Assembly: GCA_949710005.1 (NCBI GenBank)
Contig: OX453284.1
Span: 69,501-133,500 of the forward strand
Reading direction: 5' to 3'
Length of the DNA: 64,000 bases
DNA from: Ricordea florida
Lineage: Eukaryota; Cnidaria; Anthozoa; Corallimorpharia; Ricordeidae
In this document: piece after piece, positions 33,817-42,104 of the stretch
Position numbering within the stretch: the stretch's first letter is position 1
Layout: every line of letters begins with the position of its first letter
Notes under the pieces: model-generated
Databases searched by the model: none
What the model was told of the DNA's origin: nothing
Seen by the model: the letters and a program-made list of their open reading frames with translations, nothing else
Position numbers and translations under genes: made by a program

Positions 33817-34791
33817 TTATTTCAAAACAGAATTAGGGGGTAACTCTGTATCATCCGGAATAACCTGTAATTCTTCACGTACAAATCCTCTTCTTGGCCC
33901 GTCTTCCAAAAAATACAAAACCGGTTGATTAGGAGAAATTCTACTTCCAGAAATATAATAAACTTTTATGCTCCAAATGGGATCTGTGGCTCTTCTTTTT
34001 TCTCCGCCTTCAAGTTCACCCGGAGATAATAAATATCTAACCCTAACTTCAGTTGGTAGTCTAACCTCATCAAGCCCAACAACCCGCTGATAATTTTTGG
34101 TTTCAATATTCACCTCTTTCATTTTTATAGCCTCATCGGGCTCTTTACCGGTTATTCTCTTTTTCGTATTATTCAAAGTTTTTAGAATAGCCGGTAATCT
34201 TTTCACCCATACCCTTGATCGATCATTACTGATCATTTCTTGCGCATATTGATGACTAAATAATCTTTCTCCCAATGTTCTATTTGCGTTTTCCACAAAT
34301 GCTTGAGCTCTATGATTACCAGCTTCACTTCTTTGCATCCTCACATTATGGTAATTCATGAGTTTACTAACTTCTCCCATAAATTCTTTCCCAGGATCAA
34401 CCACTAATGTTTTTGGGTATTTTAATCTTCTAGAATATATTTTTGTAAAAGCTTCTGATATCTCTCGACTTTCTTTTGAGGTTAATGGCTCCGCATCTTT
34501 GTATCTCGAGGCGATATCAACCACGACTAACGCATATTTATATGTTTTTCTTCCGACTCTATCGTGCGGTAAAAATAATAAATCCGCTTGGTGAATCTGA
34601 TTGGGCCTATCCTCAGTCCAGTGCGGTCTAGGTATATACTTTGGGGCAGGAAGATAGATTTGCCATATTGCCTGTTTCTGTAACCATTGTTTTGACTCAT
34701 TTTCACTTACTCTAGCCTTCTCAGCCAATTTAGGAATCGCGGCATATCCTTTCCAATACCCTTCAGCTGAATAATATATTTTTGACATCAT
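33817..34791 (-). CDS. RVE (retrovirus-type) integrase, 324 aa
   Basis: Catalyses insertion of the element into host DNA. Catalytic triad visible: Asp70 in IHQADLLF, Asp132 in LVVDPGKEF, Glu167 in QAFVENANR (34 residues between the last two, near the D35E of the family). The N-terminal region has YYSAEGYWKGY, which differs from a classical HHCC finger; the C-terminal part is SH3-like and rich in Arg/Gly/Pro, with no chromodomain seen. Closest match is the integrase of element 2 (62038-63027). Upstream of its start is a TTATAAATT motif shared with the divergent small gene. Confidence 0.95.
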   Translation of the reverse strand: MMSKIYYSAEGYWKGYAAIPKLAEKARVSENESKQWLQKQAIWQIYLPAPKYIPRPHWTEDRPNQIHQADLLFLPHDRVGRKTYKYALVVVDIASRYKDAEPLTSKESREISEAFTKIYSRRLKYPKTLVVDPGKEFMGEVSKLMNYHNVRMQRSEAGNHRAQAFVENANRTLGERLFSHQYAQEMISNDRSRVWVKRLPAILKTLNNTKKRITGKEPDEAIKMKEVNIETKNYQRVVGLDEVRLPTEVRVRYLLSPGELEGGEKRRATDPIWSIKVYYISGSRISPNQPVLYFLEDGPRRGFVREELQVIPDDTELPPNSVLK

Positions 34792-34807
34792 TTAAAAATA
34801 AACAATT

Positions 34808-34819
34808 ATCTTATAAATT
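34808..34819 (+). promoter_or_regulatory. TATA-like promoter box
   Basis: ATCTTATAAATT three to four bases before the 59-aa gene ATG; identical at 35017-35028 before the capsid gene ATG at 35033. Two exact copies in front of two adjacent genes suggest a promoter/initiator element. Confidence 0.55.
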
Positions 34820-34822
34820 AAA

Positions 34823-35002
34823 ATGGTGGCTGAGGAAGAAAAAATAAAATTTAGCGAAAACCAAATTAATCTCATGAAAAAAATTATCAGAAAAAAAATT
34901 CTATATATGGAAGATGGCGATCAAATTTTTAATATTATGATTTTAATCCCCGACGCAAGAGAGGGTTTATTAAAACATATTAGTAAGTTAGAAAAGGTTT
35001 AA
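34823..35002 (+). CDS. Small charged protein, 59 aa
   Basis: Not recognised. Begins MVAEEEKIKFSENQINLMKK, predicted mostly helical and charged, no membrane segment. The upstream ATCTTATAAATT box at about 34808-34819 is repeated before the capsid gene at 35017-35028, which supports transcription of this frame. No counterpart in element 2, where integrase and capsid starts are only 25 bp apart. Below 60 residues, so coding status rests on the promoter and tight packing. Confidence 0.6.
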   Translation: MVAEEEKIKFSENQINLMKKIIRKKILYMEDGDQIFNIMILIPDAREGLLKHISKLEKV

Positions 35003-35032
35003 AGATTAACCAAAGTATCTTATAAATTTACA

Positions 35033-36274
35033 ATGACGTCTGAAAAAATTAATCCAAACAGAATTCCAAAAGAACCCTTTGGTTTGAAAGCAGAATCAAC
35101 CCTGAATAGAATTACTCTAAATCCATCCTCAGCCAGCCCCGGAGAAACGTTATACATTAATATTCCAAAACTCGCCGAGAATTTGGTGATCGTGCCCGGA
35201 AGTGTATCTCTTCTATTTGACTTAGATGTTGAGGGTCATGCTAATAATACGGTCGTTAATAATTTGGGTCGTAATCTTGTAACCAGACTGAAAGTTCTTT
35301 TTGGAGGAGAAACATTGCAAGATACACAAAGATATGATTTATTTCAAACATATCATGATTTATTTTTAACAGAAGAAGAGCGAGAAGATAGATTAAAACA
35401 GGGTATTTCTTCTATTGATATAAGAAGACATAGAACAAAATCCGGAGATGCAAAAACTGGAATAGATGTAAAAGAAATTGCCTTAGCTAAAGTTCACGGC
35501 TCAAAGTATAGAATACCAATAAATCACCCTATTTTAAACGATCACGGGGTTTTTTATCCGAAAGCATTGGAAAATCATCTAATATTTGAGATTACACTTG
35601 CCCCAATTAGTAATATTCTTATTTATTCTGATACCACTAAAGCACCATCATATTCAATCAAAAACTTAGAGTTAGAATATTCTTCAATTTCAAGCGAATA
35701 CTTAGCCCGTGAGGCCCAAGCAACATACCAAGTTGGTAAAGGATTCTTTTATGAAAATATTACCTTGCACAAAACTTTTACTTTTTCCATTGGCGGAGAC
35801 GGAGTTATTAATCAACATATTAATTTACCGAGAAGATCAATGACGGGAATATTGTTTTTGTTTTTAACACCGCAAGCTGCAGGAGCAAGAGATTCAGAAA
35901 ATTTTTATAATCCTGGTATATCTTCCGTCGAAATTGATGTCGATGGTGTTCCAAATAGAATATACTCTAGAGGAATGATTCCGTCTGATCTTTGGGAATC
36001 CGTGAAGAAAAGATTCCGACCAACGGGAGGACAATTTTCATTGAAAGAAAAAGAATTTTACGCGGATAAGTTTGCTCTTTGGGTTGATACTAGAACTCAT
36101 CCAGATAATGGTATTCATGGCGGCGGACTTGCTCTAAATAATACACATGATGGCGTAAAAATAGAAATTAAAAGGAAACAAAGCGGATCCGGAACAATAA
36201 CTTGTCATATGTTTGTCGTAGCTGACGCAATGCTGGAGATTATGAATTCAAGTTTGAGATCAATTAAGTACTGA
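35033..36274 (+). CDS. Hexon-like major capsid protein, 413 aa
   Basis: Likely double jelly-roll major capsid protein forming the shell. Motifs shared with element 2 and with the widespread animal family annotated F54H12.2-like: PSSASPGETLYINIPKL, VPGSVSLLFDL, VVNNLGRNLV, LFGGE, YDLFQTYHDLFL, DHGVFYPKAL, FEITLAP, HKTF, RSMTGIL, AGARDSENF and VVADAMLEIMNS. Length fits that family. It is followed by the packaging ATPase gene after 30 bases, the standard capsid-ATPase pair. Beta-rich, no membrane segment. Confidence 0.85.
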   Translation: MTSEKINPNRIPKEPFGLKAESTLNRITLNPSSASPGETLYINIPKLAENLVIVPGSVSLLFDLDVEGHANNTVVNNLGRNLVTRLKVLFGGETLQDTQRYDLFQTYHDLFLTEEEREDRLKQGISSIDIRRHRTKSGDAKTGIDVKEIALAKVHGSKYRIPINHPILNDHGVFYPKALENHLIFEITLAPISNILIYSDTTKAPSYSIKNLELEYSSISSEYLAREAQATYQVGKGFFYENITLHKTFTFSIGGDGVINQHINLPRRSMTGILFLFLTPQAAGARDSENFYNPGISSVEIDVDGVPNRIYSRGMIPSDLWESVKKRFRPTGGQFSLKEKEFYADKFALWVDTRTHPDNGIHGGGLALNNTHDGVKIEIKRKQSGSGTITCHMFVVADAMLEIMNSSLRSIKY

Positions 36275-36304
36275 CCAAAGGGAAGAATCTAAAAACATAA
36301 TGTT

Positions 36305-36946
36305 ATGATACAAAAAATCATGGAAGATTTACGAGATAAAATCCCATTCCATTGTATTATAACAGGACCCACAAATTGTGGAAAAACAAAGTACTTAATT
36401 GAACAGCTCCGAGGACCATTCCGGAAAGTTTTTGAATATATTGTGTTAATTTGTCCGACCTATTCTAAAAATAAAACTTATCATAATTTTGCCCTAGGGG
36501 ATAAACATTTCTATAAATTATCACCAGATGCAAGTAACGTTGAGGAGATTAATGAATTACTAACTGATTGCCAAACTTTATTCTCCGGAACCAATACGCT
36601 AATAATTCTAGATGATTGCGCAGTATCCACTGATCTGAAGAAAAGATCAAATAAGTTCATAGATTTGGCTTTCTCCGGAAGGCATCATGGATTATCGGTT
36701 TGGGTTCTTACTCAGCAATTAACTTCAATAGCAAAACCATTCCGTGAAAATGTAGCCTGCGTAGTTACTTTCCATAATCCATCTCAGAAAGGTATGAAAA
36801 TGTTTTTCGAAGATTACGGAGGTGATTTGGATTATGAATTGGGGAAAAAGTTTGTACAACTCTTGAAAACTGAAAAATATTCTAGGTTGTGTTTGAGTTT
36901 GCGATATCCATTTAATTGCTATTTAGAGATTCCCGAGGTGGTTTAA
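36305..36946 (+). CDS. A32-like genome packaging ATPase, 213 aa
   Basis: FtsK/HerA-superfamily ATPase that pumps DNA into capsids. Walker A GPTNCGKT (residues 21-28), Walker B TLIILDDCA (about 98-106), then FSGRHHGLSVWVLTQQLTSI with the sensor Gln pair, as in poxvirus A32 and Polinton ATPases. The Met at 36320 (MEDLRDKIPFHC) matches the start of the element 2 protein and is probably the true start. Seven bases separate it from the next gene. Confidence 0.93.
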   Translation: MIQKIMEDLRDKIPFHCIITGPTNCGKTKYLIEQLRGPFRKVFEYIVLICPTYSKNKTYHNFALGDKHFYKLSPDASNVEEINELLTDCQTLFSGTNTLIILDDCAVSTDLKKRSNKFIDLAFSGRHHGLSVWVLTQQLTSIAKPFRENVACVVTFHNPSQKGMKMFFEDYGGDLDYELGKKFVQLLKTEKYSRLCLSLRYPFNCYLEIPEVV

Positions 36947-36952
36947 CAAAAG

Positions 36953-37501
36953 ATGTCTAATATTGAAGATTACATTGAAGAAAAAACTGACCGACCGGAG
37001 GGAGGATCTGGAAAATATAATGAGGATATTGAAGTTAAACAAGAATCTCTTGCGATTCTCGCTGCTCTTGGAACCACAAAGGAATATTTAGGGGTTGATA
37101 TGAGTCTGGGTGATGTAAAAAAATTATCGGAAAAAGATGTAGAAAAATATTTTAATCGTTACCAAGCAGTAATGGGCAAAAAAATTAATGGAGGATTAGT
37201 AGATTCATCCCTTCAATTAGTTTCCAAACTTATTTCTTATTTAGTTCCGGTTGATGATATAGAATCTCTTTGCAATGATCTGAAAAATGACGATTTGGTT
37301 AATCGCGAACTATCAAACATTGTGGGTCTCTTAGCATTGAAAGCAGGAAGGCTGGCCGCACTTGCTAGCGGAATATTCCAGGTTGCTAAACACATAAAAT
37401 TCAACAAAAATCAACAATTTCTAAGAGAAGAACCAGTTAATGTTACCACAACTGATAAGGAAACTAAGCAATCTACTGAAGGTGTTGATACAGTATATTA
37501 A
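36953..37501 (+). CDS. Conserved element protein, 182 aa, unknown
   Basis: Homologue at 59645-60133 in element 2; shared core ESLAILAALGTTKEYLGV, LSEKDVEKYFNRYQAVMGKK, GGLVDSSLQL and LALKAGRLAAL. Helical, with a weakly hydrophobic C-terminal stretch; N and C termini acidic/Ser-Thr-rich. Always directly after the packaging ATPase, so probably a structural or assembly protein. Function not assigned. Confidence 0.8.
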   Translation: MSNIEDYIEEKTDRPEGGSGKYNEDIEVKQESLAILAALGTTKEYLGVDMSLGDVKKLSEKDVEKYFNRYQAVMGKKINGGLVDSSLQLVSKLISYLVPVDDIESLCNDLKNDDLVNRELSNIVGLLALKAGRLAALASGIFQVAKHIKFNKNQQFLREEPVNVTTTDKETKQSTEGVDTVY

Positions 37502-37538
37502 ACAGATCTAAAAACTTATTTTTAGCATCTAAATAACA

Positions 37539-37961
37539 ATGTCAGAAGAAGTAGAAGAAAGAACAGGAGGTGTAGAACAAATTACTGCAGATCCCAAACT
37601 CGAAAATAAAGATACTAAAAAGAGGGAGAAAGATCCCAAAAAGGTTGCGGCTGGGAAGAAATTAGCGGAATATAATAAAAAGGCAAAAGAAGCATTAGCC
37701 AGGGAGATGAAACGTGAAGAGGAAGATGATCCAGTCCCAGCGGGCCGCAAAGCGAAATCATGGCTACCAGAGTTATCTTTTACTACTGTTTTATCCGTTA
37801 TTGGATTGGGGTTTACAGCATTTGATCTTTTCATGAGATATAAGGAAAAAGCTAGGGTTGAATATTCCAATAGGATAGCAGATTTATCCCAAGTTCCGCA
37901 ATTACCACAACCAAAAAAGATACCATTTTCTGTAGCCCCAAAATCTTTAGGAATGGAATAA
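37539..37961 (+). CDS. Single-pass membrane protein, 140 aa
   Basis: An acidic N-terminal half ends in the shared motif DPKKVAAGKKLAEYNKKAKEAL, followed after a spacer by a membrane segment (SFTTVLSVIGLGFTAFDLFM, about 85-104) and a Pro-rich tail. Homologue at 56809-57264. Probable membrane-associated virion or assembly protein; no known family recognised. Confidence 0.8.
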   Translation: MSEEVEERTGGVEQITADPKLENKDTKKREKDPKKVAAGKKLAEYNKKAKEALAREMKREEEDDPVPAGRKAKSWLPELSFTTVLSVIGLGFTAFDLFMRYKEKARVEYSNRIADLSQVPQLPQPKKIPFSVAPKSLGME

Positions 37962-38005
37962 TCTCAAAAGTCATTTAAAAGTTTCTCAATGATACAGTAA
38001 AAATT

Positions 38006-38224
38006 ATGTCATCTGAAAACAAACTTGTGAAAACTGTAACTGATTCAGCGGTACTTATCGGATTGGGGGCTGGAGTTGGCTATGTAGCTAAAAAGATGAT
38101 GAAAGAATCATTTTTGAGCGATCCATCCTCGAGTATTACGAATTATGCAAAGTGGGTAGCTGTATTATCCGGAAGCATGTATCTTAAAACATATTTAGAG
38201 GATCAAAAGATTTTACCAAAATAA
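38006..38224 (+). CDS. Small membrane protein, 72 aa
   Basis: Pattern ENKLVKTVTDSAVLIGLGAG (N-terminal hydrophobic helix with Gly-rich face), KESFLSDPSSSI, then a second moderately hydrophobic stretch and LKTYLEDQKILPK. Homologue at 56577-56798 with the same blocks. Six bases upstream of the next gene. Unknown role, probably in an internal or capsid membrane. Confidence 0.78.
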   Translation: MSSENKLVKTVTDSAVLIGLGAGVGYVAKKMMKESFLSDPSSSITNYAKWVAVLSGSMYLKTYLEDQKILPK

Positions 38225-38230
38225 TCAAAC

Positions 38231-38629
38231 ATGGCATTAGCATCGATAGGAATGATGATTGGTGGGGCTATATTGAATGCAACGGCATTTACTGGAGGAA
38301 ATGTTCTTGCAAAATATTTAATGGGAAATAACACCGATACAGAAAGAATAAGACACGACAAAGCAATGGAAAAATATCAAAGAGATTACGAAGAATATCA
38401 GGAAAAAAGACTAAAAAGGATTGATTGGAAAATGAAGAAAAAAGATGAAAAATTCCAAGCATCAAAAAATATTTCGGCTACAAATCAGGCTTTTGAATTG
38501 TACGCTCAAATGAATGAACCAAAATTCTCTGATTATTACAAACCAAGCGATGATCAAAAGACCGGAGAAATGGTATACGTGGGAGCTGGGATGATGGGTT
38601 TGGGGTATGCGGTCAGTAAAATATTATAA
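38231..38629 (+). CDS. Membrane protein with charged helix, 132 aa
   Basis: N-terminal hydrophobic segment (IGMMIGGAILNATAFTGG), then RHDKAMEKYQRDYEEYQEKR, a strongly charged coiled-coil-like helix, NISATNQAFELY, KFSDYYKPSDDQKTGEMVYV and a C-terminal hydrophobic end. Homologue at 55935-56342. The last 12 codons recur in fragment form at 39042-39080, a trace of segmental duplication. Confidence 0.78.
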   Translation: MALASIGMMIGGAILNATAFTGGNVLAKYLMGNNTDTERIRHDKAMEKYQRDYEEYQEKRLKRIDWKMKKKDEKFQASKNISATNQAFELYAQMNEPKFSDYYKPSDDQKTGEMVYVGAGMMGLGYAVSKIL

Positions 38630-38633
38630 ATTA

Positions 38634-38674
38634 TTATATAACTTGTAATACATCATTCAAAATAAGTTATATAA
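38634..38674. terminator. Hairpin between convergent genes
   Basis: TTATATAACTT (38634-38644) pairs perfectly with AAGTTATATAA (38664-38674), 11-bp stem, 19-nt loop, just after the stop at 38629 and before the end of the convergent gene at 38685. Proposed 3'-end signal for both. Confidence 0.6.
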
Positions 38675-38684
38675 CATAAATGAT

Positions 38685-38957
38685 TTATTTTTTAATAAAT
38701 TTAGAAGCCACTTTTTTTGTCATTTCTTCGTCACTAATTCTATTATCATTTTCTATTCCATATTTTTCAGTTACTTTTGCTCTTATTTCTCTTTTATATT
38801 CTTCAAAGTCTCTACCTGAATCAAGTTCTCTTTTCATTTCACTTAATACATTACAAGCATCTTGAGGGCGCATATTTATTCCAAATTTTTTAGCGTATTT
38901 TACTAAATCCATATTACTAATTGTATTAGTATGATATTTTTGTCCTTCTTTACTCAT
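38685..38957 (-). CDS. Small charged protein, 90 aa, element 1 only
   Basis: Not recognised. Helical, charged (MSKEGQKYHTNTISNMDLVK; LSEMKRELDSGRDFEEYKRE), no membrane segment. No counterpart in element 2. Its upstream region (38958-39046) is a near copy of the region upstream of the gene at 39128-39949, and a copy of the preceding gene's end lies behind it, so it sits in a duplicated cassette. Confidence 0.65.
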   Translation of the reverse strand: MSKEGQKYHTNTISNMDLVKYAKKFGINMRPQDACNVLSEMKRELDSGRDFEEYKREIRAKVTEKYGIENDNRISDEEMTKKVASKFIKK

Positions 38958-39046
38958 TTTATATTTTTCTTTTATATTTTTTCTTTTTAAATATCAATTT
39001 TGATTTTATTTCCGACTCTAGGCAATCTAAAGATTTATTACTGATG
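38955..39046. repeat. Duplicated bidirectional promoter, copy 1
   Basis: CATTTTATATTTTTCTTTTA, then TTTTTAAAT, CTCTA and TCTAAAGATTT to CTGATG. Copy 2 is at 39947-40030 between the divergent SSB-like and coiled-coil genes. Confidence 0.85.
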
Positions 39047-39080
39047 GGTTTGGGGTATGCGGCAAGTAAATTATTATGTT

Positions 39081-39110
39081 GTTATGTAACCAATAATTGG
39101 GTTATATAAC
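39081..39110. terminator. Conserved hairpin GTTATGTAACC/GGTTATATAAC
   Basis: 11-bp stem (one G-T pair), 8-nt loop, downstream of the minus-strand stop at 39128. The same stem recurs at 44397-44426. Confidence 0.65.
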
Positions 39111-39127
39111 ATAAGTTGACCACCAGA

Positions 39128-39949
39128 TTAAAACCCCATGGGGGGAGGAAGGGTAATTTCATCATCAGAATCATCTTCATATTTTTCCATTTCTTCAGCC
39201 GCAGATTTACTATCTGAAATAGTTAGACATCTAGGTTTAGTTAATCTTTTCATTTCTCTGTTTGGTTCTATAACTGCTTCATAAAGTTTTACTTGAAGTG
39301 CAATACAATGCCCAATAAATATTGATTCGATTTTTACTGCGCCTTCTTCAACTCTACAGCCTTTATTTAATAATTTTAATGGATCAATTAACTTATCATT
39401 TTTCGCATTATAAAACTTAGTTAGAATTTGGTCTTGTCTTTTATCCCAAATTAATTTTGCATACAAGGTGGGGCCTCTATCTGGAACTCTAGCCGCTGAA
39501 GATTTTTCCAACTTCCAATACAGAGGATTTAAACCTCCTTTTTGTTTTTCAAGCTCATTTCTTTCCAACTCAAACTTACCAATTTTGTGTTTATTAATAA
39601 GCAAATGATCAATGCAATTGTCGACAATTTCATTGAATAAATCAATCCATTTTTCTTCTTCTGGAGTTGGGCTGCTTCCGCTCCATAAACATAATGGAAA
39701 CACATATCCTGTAATTGCGCCTGTTTCTTGACTTGTATTTGTAGAAACACCAAAAGAATATAAATTTCCGGTTTTAATTACAAGTTCTCCTTCTGTTCCA
39801 TCATCATTTTTTGTAAAGATTTTAATTCTTTTGAATTCAACCTTTGGTTTGCTTCCTGGAATTTGTCCAATAATTGGTTTGGAAAAGATCATGCTTACTT
39901 TAGGAATATAACTATTAACATCTATTAGTTGTGTGGTTTCGTTCATCAT
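39128..39949 (-). CDS. Putative gp2.5-type ssDNA-binding protein, 273 aa
   Basis: Probable replication single-strand-binding protein. The core ends in IGHCIALQVKLYEAVI, resembling the closing strand motif of SSB-like proteins of large DNA viruses (T7 gp2.5-like OB fold). The tail YEDDSDDEITLPPPMGF is acidic and ends in Phe, as gp2.5 tails do. Homologue at 57639-58610 has the same blocks and also an acidic C terminus. Divergent from the coiled-coil gene across a promoter with TCTAAAGAT. The assignment is inference from motifs; it could instead be another NCLDV-type conserved protein. Confidence 0.5.
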   Translation of the reverse strand: MMNETTQLIDVNSYIPKVSMIFSKPIIGQIPGSKPKVEFKRIKIFTKNDDGTEGELVIKTGNLYSFGVSTNTSQETGAITGYVFPLCLWSGSSPTPEEEKWIDLFNEIVDNCIDHLLINKHKIGKFELERNELEKQKGGLNPLYWKLEKSSAARVPDRGPTLYAKLIWDKRQDQILTKFYNAKNDKLIDPLKLLNKGCRVEEGAVKIESIFIGHCIALQVKLYEAVIEPNREMKRLTKPRCLTISDSKSAAEEMEKYEDDSDDEITLPPPMGF

Positions 39950-40030
39950 TTTATATTTTTCTTTTATATTTTTTCTTTTTAAATCATTTTTTACTTCGGC
40001 TCTAAGGGGTCTAAAGATTTCATACTGATG
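39947..40030. promoter_or_regulatory. Bidirectional promoter (duplicate copy 2)
   Basis: Short A/T-rich interval between divergent genes at 39949 and 40042, with TTTTTAAAT reading left and TCTAAAGAT reading right. Near copy of 38955-39046. Confidence 0.6.
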
Positions 40031-40041
40031 AGTAAAAAATC

Positions 40042-41334
40042 ATGGCAGAAGGAGGAGAAGAATTACCCCTAGACGAATTAAATAAATCAAAAGACGAAGA
40101 TAAAAATAACGAATTATCCTGGGATGATTACCAATTTCCTTTACCAAAAACCGATCCCTTTGGGGTGGGGAAAGAAGATAACCCTAATAATTTTGATGAA
40201 ACGGATTTACTACTTGGTAGAAAACCATCAGAAACGCCTGTTCGAATAACATCTACTAGTTCTTTTAAAAACCCCAATTTTGTGGATGATACACAATTAA
40301 CAAGTGGGGAAATAGCTATGCGCCTTATGGAAAGGGAAAAAGATAAAGAAGCTTGGGGAGAAATTTTAAGAAAATTTCCAGATGCTAAACCTAATTTTGA
40401 TTTCCAATATAATGAGTGGGGTAAAATCACAGTCTCAATCACCCGAACCAATCCTGATAAAGTTGTATGGCATAATTTATTCGATAAAAATGGCGATATT
40501 AATAAAAAACTCCCTGCCACCATATTGAATGCTCTGGGTAAAAGGGCAGGAGAAGTTGTGCAAACAGGTGATAATCTTTTGTCTCAATTGAACGAGAAAA
40601 ATGAAGAACTTAGGGATTTGCGTAATGCATTGTCTGGTTTAAGACCAGTAGTGGAAACAAGTCAAATTGAAATAGCTCGATATGCTTCAATTGAAAAAGA
40701 TTTGAGGAGTATTATCGAACGACAACAAACCGAAATGGCTGAAAAAGATAGTTTTTTAGAAGAGGCAGTTAGACAGAAGATTGATGCAAGACAATATGCA
40801 GAAACTTTACTTAATGATTTGAAAGAAATCAAAACCGAGAATAAAAAGGGAAAGAAAGATTTGGCTAGCTTGAAAAATATTGAACAAAGTAGAGATAGGT
40901 TGGCCAAAAGGGTTGAAACTTACGACGAACTAGCAAGAAAGCAGTTAATATTAAACGAAAATGAAATGGAAGATATCGGGAGAAGAAACGAAGAAATACT
41001 AAAAAATATGACATTAAGAGATCGATTAAAGTATATTTTCAAAAAGTATGGATTTACGGTTTTTGCTGTTCTAAGTTCGGTAGGTGCAATCATTGGAGTT
41101 ATAGTTTCTAATCTTTCAAGGGGTTTATCTGCTTTGGGTAAAGGAGTTGGAAAGGGATTAAAAACTTTAGGCAAAAAATTAGGTGAAATATTACCCGGGA
41201 TGGTTGGCGCAATAGTTAGCTTTCTTTTCAAAACAGTGGGTGAAGTTATTGGATTTTTAGGAAAGAATGCTTGGCTTTTGATAATGGCTGTGGTTCTATA
41301 TTTTGTGGAAAGTATAAAAAAGAAGAGGAAGTAA
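40042..41334 (+). CDS. Coiled-coil protein with Gly-rich membrane C terminus, 430 aa
   Basis: Acidic N terminus (1-60), globular middle, coiled coil (about 175-325), then the most conserved part: LRDRLKYIFKKYGFTVFAV, a membrane segment, LGKGVGKGLKTLGKKLGEIL (amphipathic, Gly/Lys), PGMVGAIVSFLFKTVGEVIG, a final membrane helix and KKKRK. Homologue at 54926-55900 keeps the C-terminal 110 residues almost unchanged while the N-terminal part varies. The C terminus looks membrane-active, perhaps an internal membrane, penetration or scaffold protein. No named family assigned. Confidence 0.82.
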   Translation: MAEGGEELPLDELNKSKDEDKNNELSWDDYQFPLPKTDPFGVGKEDNPNNFDETDLLLGRKPSETPVRITSTSSFKNPNFVDDTQLTSGEIAMRLMEREKDKEAWGEILRKFPDAKPNFDFQYNEWGKITVSITRTNPDKVVWHNLFDKNGDINKKLPATILNALGKRAGEVVQTGDNLLSQLNEKNEELRDLRNALSGLRPVVETSQIEIARYASIEKDLRSIIERQQTEMAEKDSFLEEAVRQKIDARQYAETLLNDLKEIKTENKKGKKDLASLKNIEQSRDRLAKRVETYDELARKQLILNENEMEDIGRRNEEILKNMTLRDRLKYIFKKYGFTVFAVLSSVGAIIGVIVSNLSRGLSALGKGVGKGLKTLGKKLGEILPGMVGAIVSFLFKTVGEVIGFLGKNAWLLIMAVVLYFVESIKKKRK

Positions 41335-41372
41335 CAAATTTAAAGATATCATTTCGTACAGTAAAATACAAT

Positions 41373-41993
41373 ATGGGAGAATACAATGGAATTTATCCTC
41401 AATTACCCAATAATAATTTCCAAACACAAAGCGGAGATGGCGCAATTAATTTCAGACTGCAAAAATCGAGCGAGGTATTGCAAAATCTCGAGAAGGAAAT
41501 TAAACATTACGAAGAAGTGAGGAAAAAATATAATAGGGCGAGAGGAATATGTACAAAAATTAGTGTTTCTGGTGGATTTATTTCAGTTATTCTATCGGCA
41601 AGCGGATTAGGAACTTCTCTCACGGGTTTTGGTGCTATTATTGGTGTTCCTTTGGGGGTGGTTGGCGGGGTTTTTGGCGGATTGTCGATTGGATTTGGGG
41701 TTGCCTCTAAAAGTCTTTCTGGTAAAGTTAGTAAACACGAACAAACCGTTGCAATTGCAAAATCAAAATTAAACACCATAAGCGATTTGGTTTCAAAAGC
41801 TTTGAAAGATAATGCCATATCCGATCAAGAATTTACCATAATTTTGGGGGAGTTGGAAAAGTTTCAAAAACTGAAACAGGAGGTTCGACAAAAATTCAGA
41901 AAAGATGCGGAAAAAAACTTGGACATGAGTGTGATAAGGAGGGGAGTTCGCGAAGAACTATTAAAAGAACTTACCGGAGGGAAAGGACATTAA
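41373..41993 (+). CDS. Conserved protein with Gly-rich hydrophobic hairpin, 206 aa
   Basis: The frame is open further upstream, but MGEYNGIYPQ matches MSEYKGIYPN of the element 2 protein (53647-54255), so the start is set at 41373, after TTTAAAGAT. N-terminal coiled-coil-like helix (LQNLEKEIKHYEEVRKKYNR), two Gly/Val-rich hydrophobic segments (SASGLGTSLTGFGAIIGVPL and following), then helix ISDLVSKALKDNAISDQEFT and a charged tail. Resembles a helical membrane-inserting protein; function unknown. Confidence 0.8.
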   Translation: MGEYNGIYPQLPNNNFQTQSGDGAINFRLQKSSEVLQNLEKEIKHYEEVRKKYNRARGICTKISVSGGFISVILSASGLGTSLTGFGAIIGVPLGVVGGVFGGLSIGFGVASKSLSGKVSKHEQTVAIAKSKLNTISDLVSKALKDNAISDQEFTIILGELEKFQKLKQEVRQKFRKDAEKNLDMSVIRRGVREELLKELTGGKGH

Positions 41994-42104
41994 AACTAGT
42001 ATATGAGAGAACAGAAGTTGGCTGTAATTGTTTTGCGGGTATTAATTGATTTTACATCTTATTCTTAATCTAAAGATCAAGCAAATTGGAAAACAAAGAA
42101 TAAG

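Noticed and set aside
41271-41372. Upstream extension of the 206-aa gene
   Set aside because: Overlaps the end of the previous gene and is absent from the element 2 homologue, which starts at MSEYKGIYPN.
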